A stretch of 64,000 nucleotides of DNA from Streptomyces hyderabadensis (GTDB lineage: Bacteria > Actinomycetota > Actinomycetes > Streptomycetales > Streptomycetaceae): contig NZ_JAIOJZ010000006.1 of the NCBI RefSeq assembly GCF_020404845.1, positions 124,001 to 188,000 of the forward strand. Direction: 5' to 3'. A program made the translations under genes and the position numbers. Shown piece after piece: positions 54,610 to 62,989 of the stretch. The notes below the pieces were generated by a model. It was given only the letters and a program-made list of their open reading frames with translations. It had not been told where the DNA came from and made no database searches. Position 1 is the first letter of the stretch; the number at the start of each line of letters is the position of its first letter.

Positions 54610-55346
54610 ACAGCCTGATCAAGCTCGAACTCACCCGGGCGCTGCGCAACCGCAAATTCCTGTTCTTCTCGGTGATCTACCCCTCGGCCCTGTTCCTGCT
54701 GATCGCGGGCAGCGCCGACGGCACCGCCGAGGTCGACGGCACCGGACTGACCCTGCCGACCTTCTTCATGGTCTCGATGGCCTCCTTCGGCGCCCTGACC
54801 GCCGTGCTGATGGGCAACAGCGAGCGCATCGCCAAGGAACGCGAGAGCGGCTGGGTGCGCCAGCTGCGGCTGACCGCCCTCCCGGGCCGCGGCTACGTCC
54901 TCGCCAAGACCGCGAGCGCCGCCGTCGTCAGCCTGCCCTCCATCGTCGTCGTCTTCGTCGTCGCCGCGGCCGTGAAGGACGTACGCCTGGAGGCCTGGCA
55001 GTGGCTCGCCCTCACCGGTGTGATCTGGGCCGGCAGCCTGGTCTTCGCCGCGCTCGGCGTGGCCATCGGGTACCTGGCGACCGGGGACGCGGTGCGGCCC
55101 ATCACGATGATCGTGTACTTCGGCCTGTCCATGCTCGGCGGCCTGTGGATGCCCACCACCACCTTCCCGCAGTGGCTGCGGGACATCGCCGAGTGGCTGC
55201 CCACGCACGCGTACGCTGCCCTCGGGCAGTCGATCGAACAGAGTCACGCCCCGCACGCACAGGACCTCGCCGTCCTCGCCGTCTACTTCGTGCTCTTCGC
55301 GGGCGGCGCGGCCTGGCTGTACCGGAAGGACACGCTGAAGGCGTGA
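54606..55346 (+). CDS. ABC-2 type exporter permease
   Basis: This is a 246-residue membrane protein with six helices of the ABC-2 family, including FFSVIYPSALFLLIAGSADG, FFMVSMASFGALTAVLMG, and the conserved GLWMPTTTFPQWLRDIAEWL before the last helix. GTG 54606 overlaps the ATPase gene by four bases, and its stop overlaps the histidine kinase gene by four. It forms the export channel with the preceding ATPase. The substrate is not deducible. Confidence 0.9.
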   Translation: MNSLIKLELTRALRNRKFLFFSVIYPSALFLLIAGSADGTAEVDGTGLTLPTFFMVSMASFGALTAVLMGNSERIAKERESGWVRQLRLTALPGRGYVLAKTASAAVVSLPSIVVVFVVAAAVKDVRLEAWQWLALTGVIWAGSLVFAALGVAIGYLATGDAVRPITMIVYFGLSMLGGLWMPTTTFPQWLRDIAEWLPTHAYAALGQSIEQSHAPHAQDLAVLAVYFVLFAGGAAWLYRKDTLKA

Positions 55347-56509
55347 GCGGCGTCGGCATCGGGCAGCGCCCGGAGAACCGCAGGCAGAAGACCGTCAAGG
55401 TGATGTGGACGGCCATCTGGCTGGCCTATCTGAGCGCCCCCGTCAGCGACCTGCTGCACGGCGGTCACGCCGCCGGTGTCCAGGTCCTCGGCTGGACCGG
55501 CCTGGTCGCCTTCGTGGTCTGGTACATGCTGCTGCTCTTCCGCACCGGCCGCGGCGACCGGACCCGGCTGGTCCTCGGCTCCCTCGCCGTCCTCGCGGCC
55601 CAGTCCACGCTCCTCGCCCTCACCCTGGGCCGCGAGTGGCTGGTCCTCTTCGTGTACGTCGCGATCGCCTCCGGTGCCGCCCTGCCGCCGCGGCTGGCCC
55701 GCTGGACGATCCCGGGCGCCTCGGCGCTGCTCACGGTCGTCGCGCTCGCGGTGCCGGACGGGACCTCCTTCATCGCCGCGCTGCTGCTCCCGGCGCTGCT
55801 GGGCGGCTTCGCCATGACCGGTGTGCGCGAGCTGATCCGGACCACCATCGCGCTGCGCGAGGCCCGCGCCACCGTCGCCCAGCTCGCCGCCAACGAGGAA
55901 CGGCTGCGCCTCGCCCGCGACCTGCACGACCTGCTGGGCCACTCGCTCTCCCTGATCACCCTGAAGAGCGAGCTGGCGGGCCGCATGCTGCCCGCCCACC
56001 CCGACAAGGCCGCCCAGCAGGTCGCCGACATCGAACAGGTCAGCCGCCAGGCCCTGGTCGACGTCCGGGAGGCCGTCACCGGCTACCGCCGCGCCCGCCT
56101 CAGCACCGAACTGGCGGGCGCCAAGGTCGCGTTGACGGCCGCGGGGGTGGTCGCCGAGCTGCCCGGCGAACCGGACCTGACCGGCGTCCCCGAGGAGTCC
56201 GAGACGGCCCTCGCCTGGGCACTGCGCGAGGCGGTCACCAACGTCGTACGGCACAGCGGTGCCCGGCGCTGCGTGGTGGAGCTGCTGGGGCGCCAGACAC
56301 TGGACGGCGCGGTGCTCGAACTGTTGGTGGAGGACAACGGCTCCGGCCGCCCCGCCGCCGCGAGCACCCCCGGCAACGGTCTCACCGGGCTCGCCGAACG
56401 CCTGGAGAAGGCGGGCGGCACACTGGAGGCGGGCGGGACCCACCGGGGATTCCGGCTGGTCGCCCGCGTCCCGGCGGCCGCCCGCGCCGACATAGGATCC
56501 GGGGCATGA
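55343..56509 (+). CDS. DesK-like sensor histidine kinase
   Basis: This is a 388-residue membrane kinase. About five helices fill residues 20-165. A HisKA_3 helix then has the phospho-acceptor His in RLARDLHDLLGHSLSLITLK. The HATPase domain has REAVTNVVRHS (N box), VEDNGSG and GNGLTGLAERLEKAGG (G box). With membrane sensing helices and no large outside domain, it resembles DesK-type sensors of membrane state or of the exported substrate. GTG 55343 overlaps the permease stop; its own stop overlaps the response-regulator start. Confidence 0.92.
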   Translation: MSGVGIGQRPENRRQKTVKVMWTAIWLAYLSAPVSDLLHGGHAAGVQVLGWTGLVAFVVWYMLLLFRTGRGDRTRLVLGSLAVLAAQSTLLALTLGREWLVLFVYVAIASGAALPPRLARWTIPGASALLTVVALAVPDGTSFIAALLLPALLGGFAMTGVRELIRTTIALREARATVAQLAANEERLRLARDLHDLLGHSLSLITLKSELAGRMLPAHPDKAAQQVADIEQVSRQALVDVREAVTGYRRARLSTELAGAKVALTAAGVVAELPGEPDLTGVPEESETALAWALREAVTNVVRHSGARRCVVELLGRQTLDGAVLELLVEDNGSGRPAAASTPGNGLTGLAERLEKAGGTLEAGGTHRGFRLVARVPAAARADIGSGA

Positions 56510-57120
56510 GCCGCACGATCAAGGTCCTGCTTGCGGAGGACCAGGCGATGGTCCGCGAGGCACTGGCCGCCCTGCTCGGCCTGGAGGAGGACATCGAGGT
56601 CGTCGCCCAGGTGGCGCGCGGCGACGAGGTGCTGGACGCCGCCCGCGCCCACGGCGTCGACGTGGCCCTGCTGGACATCGAGATGCCCGGCGCGACCGGC
56701 ATCGAGGCGGCGGCCCTGCTCCACCGGGAACTCCCGGCCGTGAAGCTGGTCGTCCTCACCACCTTCGGCCGCCCCGGCTACCTGCGCAGCGCCATGGAGT
56801 CCGGCGCCGACGCCTTCCTGGTCAAGGACGCCCCGGCCGCCCAGCTCGCCGCAGCGGTGCGCAAGGTGCTGGCGGGCGAGCGGGTCATCGACCCGACCCT
56901 GGCGGCGGCGGCCCTCGCCGAGGGCGCCAACCCCCTGACCGACCGCGAACGCGAGGTCCTCCGCGCCGCCGCCGACGGCTCCACCAACGCCGAACTCGCC
57001 ACGGCCCTCCACCTCTCCCAGGGCACGGTCCGCAACTACCTCTCCACGGCCATCCAGAAACTGGCGGTCCGGAACAGGGCGGAAGCGGTCCAGGTGGCCA
57101 GGAACAAGGGCTGGCTGTAA
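56506..57120 (+). CDS. NarL/FixJ (DesR-like) response regulator
   Basis: This is a 204-residue regulator. The receiver has acidic EDQAMV, the phospho-acceptor Asp in VDVALLDIEMPG and the Lys of FLVKDAP. A LuxR-type HTH (LTDREREVLRAAADGSTNAE, HLSQGTVRNYLSTAIQKL) ends the protein. It overlaps the kinase gene by four bases. A TAGGAT -10 at 56493-56498 sits 7 bases before the ATG inside the kinase gene, so it may also be expressed on its own leaderless transcript. The ATGACA/TGTCAT dyad before the ABC genes is its likely target. Confidence 0.93.
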   Translation: MSRTIKVLLAEDQAMVREALAALLGLEEDIEVVAQVARGDEVLDAARAHGVDVALLDIEMPGATGIEAAALLHRELPAVKLVVLTTFGRPGYLRSAMESGADAFLVKDAPAAQLAAAVRKVLAGERVIDPTLAAAALAEGANPLTDREREVLRAAADGSTNAELATALHLSQGTVRNYLSTAIQKLAVRNRAEAVQVARNKGWL

Positions 57121-57156
57121 AGCACTCAGCTGCGGGCAGTCGTGCCGCTGGGGCGA

Positions 57157-57197
57157 TGGGGGTCCCCCCCGCGCGAGCGAAGCCGAGCGTGGGGGAG
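57157..57197. repeat. Streptomyces dispersed palindromic repeat, doubling as terminator
   Basis: GGGGGTCCCCCCC then GCGCGAGCGAAGCCGAGCGT then GGGGGAG. CCCCCGCGC pairs with GCGTGGGGG. I recall this element (with GAGCGAAGCCGAG at its centre) as scattered through streptomycete intergenic regions. It lies 37 bases after the response-regulator stop, between convergent genes. Confidence 0.7.
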
Positions 57198-57266
57198 GGC
57201 GGGCGCAGGCGGCATCCTGTCAGCGCGGGCAAGCGACCCCACCCCCCGGCTCGCACCCACCGACGC

Positions 57267-58187
57267 TCAGTTCAGCATCGCCCGAGCCGCCCGGGCCTCC
57301 CCCCGCACCTCCTCCGCGACCGCCTGATCCACCGCCGCCACCACCTCCGCGTACGCCTCCAACTCCCCGGCCCCCGCCGAGAACTCCCCCCGCTGCACCA
57401 GCAACCGCGCCCGCTCGTACCGCAACCGCGCCGCATGCGCCGGCAACAGCAGCGCCAGGTCGACCGCCCACAGCCCCACCGCCGACTGCTCCGGCCGCCG
57501 GGCCGCCCACGCCCGGATGTTGTTCAGCACCCGCGACACGACGTCCAACGGCGCCGCGGGCTCCAGCATCGACGGCCGCAGCCCGGCCCCCGTCGCGCCC
57601 GCGACCAGCACCTCCGCGTCCTGCCCGGTCAGCAGCCGCCCCCCGTCGAACGGGTCGACGAGCACCCGCTCCTCCAGCGACCCGGACGGCGACCCGGACA
57701 GAGACCCGGTCGGCGACCCCGGCACCGGCTCCGACTCCGCCCCGAACCCGACCACGAAGTGCCCCGGCAACGCGACCCCGTACACCGGCGCCCCCGCCCG
57801 CCGGGCCACCTCCAGCCACACCACCGACAGCAGGATCGGCAGCCCGCGCCGCCGCCGCAGCACCTCGTGCAGCAGCGACGACTCCAGCCGCTGGTAGTCG
57901 GCCGCGACCCCGTGGAACCCGTACCGCTCGCCCAGCAGGTCCCGCAGCGCCACCGCCCAGGCCCGCGGCGTACCCGGCCGGAACGGGAGCTGTCCGGCCA
58001 GCCGGTCCAGTTCCACCTGCGCGGCGTCCAGCCCCGCCTCGTCCAGGGTCCCGTCCGCCTCCGCGCCCACCAGCAGGCACAGCGTGGCCAGGTCGGGCCG
58101 CTCGGACCGGGCCTCTTCGGCGAACCGCCGGCGCAGTTCGGCCGAACGTTCCGGCGACGGGGGCTGGGGTGGCTGAGGATGACGCAT
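57267..58187 (-). CDS. SirB1/transglutaminase-like protein
   Basis: This is a 306-residue protein. The middle (YGFHGVAADYQRLESSLLHE then RRRGLPILLSVVWLEVARRA and YGVALPGHFVVGF) matches the SirB1 N-terminal transglutaminase-like family, and the C-terminal part is TPR-like (AARLRYERARLLVQRGEFSA). A low-complexity insert (PGSPTGSLSGSPSGS) interrupts the domain after GFGAESEPV and is unusual. The biochemical role is unknown. ATG 58187 follows CACGAT by 6 bases, like the leaderless ABC ATPase start, and has no ribosome site. Confidence 0.85.
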   Translation of the reverse strand: MRHPQPPQPPSPERSAELRRRFAEEARSERPDLATLCLLVGAEADGTLDEAGLDAAQVELDRLAGQLPFRPGTPRAWAVALRDLLGERYGFHGVAADYQRLESSLLHEVLRRRRGLPILLSVVWLEVARRAGAPVYGVALPGHFVVGFGAESEPVPGSPTGSLSGSPSGSLEERVLVDPFDGGRLLTGQDAEVLVAGATGAGLRPSMLEPAAPLDVVSRVLNNIRAWAARRPEQSAVGLWAVDLALLLPAHAARLRYERARLLVQRGEFSAGAGELEAYAEVVAAVDQAVAEEVRGEARAARAMLN

Positions 58188-58228
58188 GCCCCAATCGTGC
58201 CCTTTCACAGCGATGTCACGGCGACGGG

Positions 58229-59281
58229 TCACCGGTCCGTCCCGGCGTCCCCGGGCTCCCGGTAGTGGTGGTAGGCGTGGTGCGCGGCGAAGCCCGTCCC
58301 GGCGTACAGCGCCCGGGCCCCCGCGTTGTCCGTCTCCACCTGGAGCCACGCCGCCGACGCGCCCTCGTCGAGCGCCCGCCGGGCCAGCGCGGCCAGCACG
58401 GCGGTCGCGAGCCCCCGGCGCCGCTGCGCGGGGTCGACCTCGACGGCCGCGAAGGAGGCCCAGCGCCCGTCCACGACACACCGGCCGATCGCCGCCGGGA
58501 TGCCCGGGCCGTCCGCGGCCGCGCCGGGCACCGACGCGAACCACACCGACGGCCCGCCGCCCAGCACCCGCAGGGCCACGTCGCTCACACCCTTGCGCTG
58601 GTACCGCGCCAGCCAGGCCTCGTCCGCCTCCCGGGACAGGACCACACCGGCGCCCTCGGCCCGGTCGGCGACCGGAGCCAGCGCGCCGGTCCACACCTCG
58701 GCCGTCACCTCCCGGACCCAGCCCCGCCGCTCCAGCTCCGCGCAGAGCAGCTCCTGGGTGCCCTCGGCGCCGGTGGCGGTCTGGACGTACGCGGGCAGCC
58801 CGCGCTCGCGGTACCAGCGGCGTACGGCCGTCAGCGCCTCGTCGAGCGGCAGGCCCGGATCGCCCAGCGGCAGTACGGAGTTGGCCCGCCGGGTGAAGCC
58901 CCCGGCCGCCCGCAGCTCCCAGGCGCCGAGCCGCTCGCTCTCCACCGGGGGCCAGGCCCGCGCGGCGACACGCGCCAGCTCCTCGTAGGACGCCGCGGGG
59001 CCGCGGCGGCGGGCCGGCGCGGGCGGCACGACCTTTCCGGCGACCAGGTCGGACTCGGCGACACGGACGCTCTCGCCACTCTTTCGTGTGATCAGCAGCA
59101 CACCGTCGGTCCATGATGTGAGAACACCGACCGTGTCGGTGAACCTCTGACCTGCGACACCAGCGTCGCTCAAGCGCCGTACGGAGACTCGTTTACCCAC
59201 GTCAGCAGCGGTGATACGGACCTCAAGTCGCCCTGCGGCAGAGATTTCCACGGGTCTGTCCACCCCTCCTGTTCGGATCAT
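58229..59281 (-). CDS. GNAT family N-acetyltransferase with N-terminal SH3-like domain
   Basis: This is a protein of about 350 residues. Residues about 10-75 (RLEVRITAADVGKRVSVRRL, DTVGVLTSWTDGVLLITRKS) resemble a small SH3-like barrel. The C-terminal half is a GNAT domain with the acetyl-CoA loop RRRGLATAVLAALARRAL and VETDNAGARALYAGTGF. The acceptor is unknown. Three starts are possible: ATG 59281, GTG 59263 and GTG 59251; an AGGAGG lies about 13 bases before the last. A TAGTAT on the minus strand at 59295-59300 is the probable -10. It diverges from the ferredoxin gene. Confidence 0.82.
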   Translation of the reverse strand: MIRTGGVDRPVEISAAGRLEVRITAADVGKRVSVRRLSDAGVAGQRFTDTVGVLTSWTDGVLLITRKSGESVRVAESDLVAGKVVPPAPARRRGPAASYEELARVAARAWPPVESERLGAWELRAAGGFTRRANSVLPLGDPGLPLDEALTAVRRWYRERGLPAYVQTATGAEGTQELLCAELERRGWVREVTAEVWTGALAPVADRAEGAGVVLSREADEAWLARYQRKGVSDVALRVLGGGPSVWFASVPGAAADGPGIPAAIGRCVVDGRWASFAAVEVDPAQRRRGLATAVLAALARRALDEGASAAWLQVETDNAGARALYAGTGFAAHHAYHHYREPGDAGTDR

Positions 59282-59391
59282 GCCCAAGAACGGAGATACT
59301 AGGGGCGGGCATCGACGACGCCGCGCTCCCGCGCGCCAGGCGGCGGAGCCTGAGGAGGCCCGCCAGCGCCCTATCGAGGAGGAACGACAGC

Positions 59392-59712
59392 GTGACCTAC
59401 GTCATCGCGCAGCCTTGTGTCGACGTGAAGGACAAGGCGTGCATCGAGGAGTGCCCGGTCGACTGCATCTACGAGGGCCAGCGGTCCTTGTACATCCACC
59501 CGGACGAATGCGTCGACTGTGGTGCCTGTGAGCCGGTCTGCCCGGTCGAGGCGATCTTCTACGAGGACGACACTCCCGAGGAGTGGAAGGACTACTACAA
59601 GGCGAACGTCGAGTTCTTCGACGAGCTCGGTTCGCCGGGCGGCGCCAGCAAGCTGGGGCTGATCGAGCGCGACCACCCCTTCGTCGCCGCGCTGCCGCCG
59701 CAGAACCAGTAA
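59392..59712 (+). CDS. fdxA: 7Fe ferredoxin FdxA
   Basis: This is a 106-residue ferredoxin. The first cluster region is CVDVKDKACIEECPVDCIYEG, of which CVDVKDKACIEECPVDC holds the cysteines of the [3Fe-4S] and shared positions; CVDCGACEPVCPVEAIF holds the [4Fe-4S] set. The C-terminal extension (WKDYYKANVEFFDELGSPGG) is typical of actinobacterial FdxA. It is a soluble electron carrier. GTG 59392 has GAGGAGG 9-11 bases upstream. A terminator follows, so it is monocistronic. Confidence 0.95.
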   Translation: MTYVIAQPCVDVKDKACIEECPVDCIYEGQRSLYIHPDECVDCGACEPVCPVEAIFYEDDTPEEWKDYYKANVEFFDELGSPGGASKLGLIERDHPFVAALPPQNQ

Positions 59713-59731
59713 GAGCGGCCCGCACTCGCGC

Positions 59732-59790
59732 CGCCTCGGTCCCGTACGGCCCGGTCACCCCGATCGGCGCCGCACGGGACCGAGGCGTTT
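59732..59790 (+). terminator. Terminator of fdxA
   Basis: A perfect 14-bp stem (59732-59745 with 59774-59787) around a 28-base loop, followed by TTT. Confidence 0.75.
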
Positions 59791-59829
59791 GCCGTGCCGG
59801 GCACTCACGAGGAAAGGGAGCCACCCACC

Positions 59830-60975
59830 GTGTCCGCAGTCTCCGACCGCCCACCCGTCGCCCACCACCGCCCTTCCAACGAGTCGCTGCGCGACCGCCT
59901 TCCCGTCTTCCCCTGGGACAAGCTGGAGCCGTACAAGAAGACGGCCGCGGCCCACCCCGGCGGCATCGTCGACCTCTCGGTCGGCACCCCGGTCGACCCG
60001 GTCCCCGAGCTGATCCAGAAGGCCCTGGTCGACGCGGCGGACTCCCCGGGCTACCCCACCGTCTGGGGTACCCCGGCGCTGCGCGACGCGATCACCGGCT
60101 GGGTGGAGCGCCGCCTCGGCGCCCGCGACGTCACCCACCGCCACGTTCTCCCGATCGTCGGCTCCAAGGAACTCGTCGCCTGGCTCCCCACCCAGCTGGG
60201 CCTCGGCCCCGGCGACAAGGTGGCCTTCCCGCGCCTGGCCTACCCGACGTACGAGGTCGGCGCGCGCCTGGCCCGCGCGGAGTACGAGGCGTACGACGAC
60301 CCCACGGACCTGGACCCGGCCGGCCTGAAGCTCCTCTGGCTCAACTCCCCGTCCAACCCGACCGGCAGGGTCCTGGCCAAGGCCGACCTGACCAGGATCG
60401 TGGCCTGGGCCCGCGAGCACGGCGTCCTCGTCGTCTCGGACGAGTGCTACCTGGAGCTGGGCTGGGAGGCCGACCCGGTCTCGGTCCTGCACCCGGACGT
60501 CAACGGCGGCTCGTACGACGGCCTGGTCGCCGTCCACTCGCTCTCCAAGCGCTCCAACCTCGCCGGCTACCGCGCGGCATTCCTGGCCGGCGACCCGGCC
60601 GTCCTGGGCCCGCTCCTGGAGATCCGCAAGCACGGCGGCATGATGACCTCGGCGCCGACGCAGGCCGCCGTGGTGGCGGCCCTCGGCGACGACGAGCACG
60701 TCCGCGTCCAGCGCGAGCGCTACGCGGCCCGCCGCGCCGTCCTGCGCGAGGCCCTGCTCGGCCACGGCTTCCGCATCGAGCACAGCGAGGCCAGCCTCTA
60801 CCTCTGGGCCACCCGCGACGAGTCCTGCTGGGACACGGTCGCCCACCTCGCCGACCGCGGCATCCTGGTGGCCCCGGGCGACTTCTACGGCCCGGCAGGA
60901 GAAAACTTCGTCCGCGTAGCCCTCACGGCAACGGACGACCGAGTCCAGGAAGCAGCAGCCCGCCTGAAGCCCTGA
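59830..60975 (+). CDS. dapC: Succinyldiaminopimelate transaminase DapC (class I/II aminotransferase)
   Basis: This is a 381-residue PLP enzyme. Motifs include DLSVGTPVDPVPELIQKAL, YPTVWGTPALRDAI, the cofactor-contacting WLNSPSNPTG and SDECYLELGW, and the PLP lysine in HSLSKRSNLAGYRAAF. It converts N-succinyl-2-amino-6-ketopimelate to N-succinyl-LL-diaminopimelate in lysine and peptidoglycan precursor synthesis; dapE, which acts next, begins 2 kb downstream. GTG 59830 has AAGGGAG 8-9 bases upstream. The 30-residue N-terminal stretch before LRDRLPVFPWDKLEPYK is variable. Confidence 0.92.
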   Translation: MSAVSDRPPVAHHRPSNESLRDRLPVFPWDKLEPYKKTAAAHPGGIVDLSVGTPVDPVPELIQKALVDAADSPGYPTVWGTPALRDAITGWVERRLGARDVTHRHVLPIVGSKELVAWLPTQLGLGPGDKVAFPRLAYPTYEVGARLARAEYEAYDDPTDLDPAGLKLLWLNSPSNPTGRVLAKADLTRIVAWAREHGVLVVSDECYLELGWEADPVSVLHPDVNGGSYDGLVAVHSLSKRSNLAGYRAAFLAGDPAVLGPLLEIRKHGGMMTSAPTQAAVVAALGDDEHVRVQRERYAARRAVLREALLGHGFRIEHSEASLYLWATRDESCWDTVAHLADRGILVAPGDFYGPAGENFVRVALTATDDRVQEAAARLKP

Positions 60976-60988
60976 CCCCGCCCCCACC

Positions 60989-61055
60989 GCTGTGGGCAAT
61001 CGTTCCGCCCCCGCTGTGGGCAATCGTTCCGCAGGGCGGAACGGGTGGGCACAGC
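60989..61055. repeat. Streptomyces intergenic palindrome with a duplicated left arm
   Basis: GCTGTGGGCAATCGTTCCGC occurs at 60989-61008 and again at 61013-61032 (period 24). The second copy is followed by GGCGGAACGGGTGGGCACAGC, forming an imperfect palindrome (61013-61055). I recall this palindrome as a common dispersed streptomycete element. Confidence 0.7.
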
Positions 61056-61120
61056 CCTCAACGCCGGGCACGGCTCAACAAACGCCCACTGCACCGACGT
61101 AGGTAAGCAGGCAAGCAAAA

Positions 61121-61151
61121 CGCCGGGCCCTGGGAACCCCAGGACCCGGCG
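61121..61151 (-). terminator. Rho-independent terminator of the minus-strand secreted-protein gene
   Basis: A stem of about 13 bp (61121-61133 with 61139-61151, one mismatch). Read on the minus strand it is followed by TTTTGCTTG, a rare clear T-run in this genome, 26 bases after the stop at 61177. Confidence 0.82.
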
Positions 61152-61176
61152 CCGTACAAGCCCGGCGCAGCCGCCG

Positions 61177-61608
61177 TCAGCCGATCGGAAGCCCCTGCAC
61201 CGGCAGCCCACCCTTGCCCAGCGCGTCCGTCGGCAGCCCACCCTTCGTGGCGGTCGCCGCCGTGTCACCCACGAGGTCCCCGGCGGAGCCCGCCGCGTCC
61301 CCGGCCGCGTTCTGCGCCGCCGGCGTGGCCTTCTTGACGACCGATCCACCGGTCTTGCCGGCCGTCGGCACGGCCTTCTTGACGGCCTTGCCGCCGGTGT
61401 CGCCCGCGGTCTCGGTGACGCTCTCGGCCGCGGAGGCGGCGGTGTTGCCGACGTTCGCCCCGTCCAGGGCGGTCAGTCCCCCGAGGTTCGGGGTGGCCGG
61501 CAGTTCGGTCGCCGCACCGGCGGAGCCGGCCGCACCGACCCCGGCAGCCGCTCCCGCAGCGACGAGCAGCGCGGCACGGGCGATCCGGCGGGTCAGGGGG
61601 AGGGACAT
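61177..61608 (-). CDS. Secreted Ala/Gly/Thr-rich protein
   Basis: This is a 143-residue protein with a clear signal peptide (MSLPLTRRIARAALLVAAGA, cleavage probably after AGSAGA). The mature part is low-complexity, Ala/Gly/Thr/Lys-rich, with NLGGLTALDGANVGNTAASA, paired KAVKKAVPTA and SVVKKATPAA segments, and a twofold KGGLPTDALG/KGGLPVQGLP ending. It is probably an exported unstructured protein bound to wall or hyphal surface; no enzyme motif is seen. AAGGAG lies 4 bases before ATG 61608. A T-run terminator follows. Confidence 0.8.
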   Translation of the reverse strand: MSLPLTRRIARAALLVAAGAAAGVGAAGSAGAATELPATPNLGGLTALDGANVGNTAASAAESVTETAGDTGGKAVKKAVPTAGKTGGSVVKKATPAAQNAAGDAAGSAGDLVGDTAATATKGGLPTDALGKGGLPVQGLPIG

Positions 61609-61956
61609 GATGCTCCTTGGACGTAAGTCGACAACGACGATGGAAAATCCGACCGGGCCCGGAGGACGACCGGTGAGTCACCGGAGAGTGATCGACCGGG
61701 CTCGGACGCAGTGACTACCGCTCGAAGGCGACGAAGGTTGCGGCGGCCCAACGTAAAGAGTTGGTAATGCGTCGCATTATCAGGTGCACAGAAAAACGGG
61801 CAAAAGGGCGCCGGTCGGAAAGTCTGCTGAATCCTTACGGCCCTTGATTTTTCTGGGCTTCGACCCGTTCGGGGGTGAGGGTGCGAAAGCCCGTGCTCCG
61901 CGTCGACTTCGCGCCGAAGCGGGTCACCCGCGCAGATGACGCTTCGTACGGGCGCG
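61609..61956 (-). other. Intergenic region upstream of the secreted-protein gene
   Basis: 348 bases. The part 61745-61860 is AT-rich for this genome and probably holds the promoter of the secreted-protein gene. It contains the palindrome described next. No gene with support was seen; the region also lies downstream of the transglycosylase-like gene, for which no clear terminator was found. Confidence 0.5.
61765..61779. promoter_or_regulatory. Perfect 15-base palindrome TAATGCGTCGCATTA
   Basis: Seven-base arms around a single T, in the AT-rich region about 160 bases upstream of the secreted-protein start. It is a strong operator candidate. I could not assign it to a known regulator. Confidence 0.55.
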
Positions 61957-62940
61957 CTACCGGGCGGAGGTGATCCGCACCGCTCCCGCCGCCCGCTCCG
62001 CGCCCTTGGCGCCCGAGGTGCGTGTCGGGTTCCACTTGCTGTCCGTGTTGCCCGCGGTCCACTCCCGGCCCGCGTAGGTGACCCGCTGGATGTGCAGCGA
62101 GGAGGCGTTGGCCACCGCCCAGTGCGCCAGCTGCCAGCCGCGCCGCCCGCGCTCGGCGTCCGAGCCGGAACCGCTGCCGCCGGTCACCGGCAGCGTCACC
62201 GTCCGCTCGTCGGAGCCGGACGCGGGCCGCGGCGAGGCGGAGCCGCCGCCTGCTTCCGCGCCGCCCGCTTCCGCGCCGGCCGGCTGGAGCACGTCGTGTC
62301 CGAAGTCCCGTACCAGTGCCGCGCGTACCGCGTCCGGCCCCTTCTCCCGGGTCGGACCCGGGAGCCCGTCGCAGGTCAGGGTGGCCGCGGACCGCCCGGT
62401 GAGCGCTGCGGCGAGCAGCGCGGCGTCCGGTTCGTGCTTGGCGTAGGCGTCCGGGAAGGCGCTGCGCTGCACGCGCTGGGCGGCGTCGGTCAGCGGCAGG
62501 TCCAGGTAGCCGGGGATCTCGACCAGGTGGTCGTAGAACAGGCCCGCCGAGTACGCCGGGTCCATGATCTGCGCGGGCTTGCCCCAGCCCTGTGAGGGGC
62601 GCTGCTGGAACAGGCCCAGCGAGTCCTTGTCGCCGTGGTCCAGGTTGCGCAGCGCCGACTCCTGCAGCGCGGTCGCCAGCGCGATCGTCACGGCCCGCTC
62701 GGGCAGCTTGCGCGCGGTGCCCACGGCGGTGATCGTCGCCGCGTTCACCGCCTGCTCCGGCGTGAACTCGTAGGTCGTCCGCCCGCCCTCGCCGCCGGAC
62801 ACCTTGCACCCCGGTGCGCCCCCGCCCCCGGTGACGTACTGCACGGTCAGGTAACCGGCGACCGCGAGCAGGGCCATGGCGGCGGCGCCCGAACGGGCGA
62901 GGCGGCCACGGCGTTTGCGGGGTGGGGACGGCTGGAGCAC
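61957..62940 (-). CDS. Membrane-anchored lysozyme/transglycosylase-like protein
   Basis: This is a protein of about 327 residues. A basic start (RKRRGRLARSG) and one membrane helix (AAMALLAVAGYLTVQYVT) anchor it outside. The extracellular domain has ALATALQESALRNLDHGDKD, SLGLFQQRPSQGWG and MDPAYSAGLFYDHL, reminiscent of a lysozyme-like catalytic fold (Glu in LQES). The C-terminal 90 residues (Gly/Ser/Glu-rich linker, then WQLAHWAVANASSLHIQRVT) form a separate small domain. GTG 62940 is preferred because TACCTT lies 6 bases upstream, a leaderless pattern; GTG 62988 would add 16 residues. It is divergent from dapE. Confidence 0.8.
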   Translation of the reverse strand: MLQPSPPRKRRGRLARSGAAAMALLAVAGYLTVQYVTGGGGAPGCKVSGGEGGRTTYEFTPEQAVNAATITAVGTARKLPERAVTIALATALQESALRNLDHGDKDSLGLFQQRPSQGWGKPAQIMDPAYSAGLFYDHLVEIPGYLDLPLTDAAQRVQRSAFPDAYAKHEPDAALLAAALTGRSAATLTCDGLPGPTREKGPDAVRAALVRDFGHDVLQPAGAEAGGAEAGGGSASPRPASGSDERTVTLPVTGGSGSGSDAERGRRGWQLAHWAVANASSLHIQRVTYAGREWTAGNTDSKWNPTRTSGAKGAERAAGAVRITSAR

Positions 62941-62989
62941 GCGTACAAGGTACTGGAGGGTAGGGTCCGGTGTCCGCCGGGTACGCACT

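Noticed and set aside
60989..61055. The tandem repeats as a CRISPR array
   Set aside because: Only two contiguous 24-base copies with no spacers and no cas genes nearby; they are parts of a dispersed palindrome.
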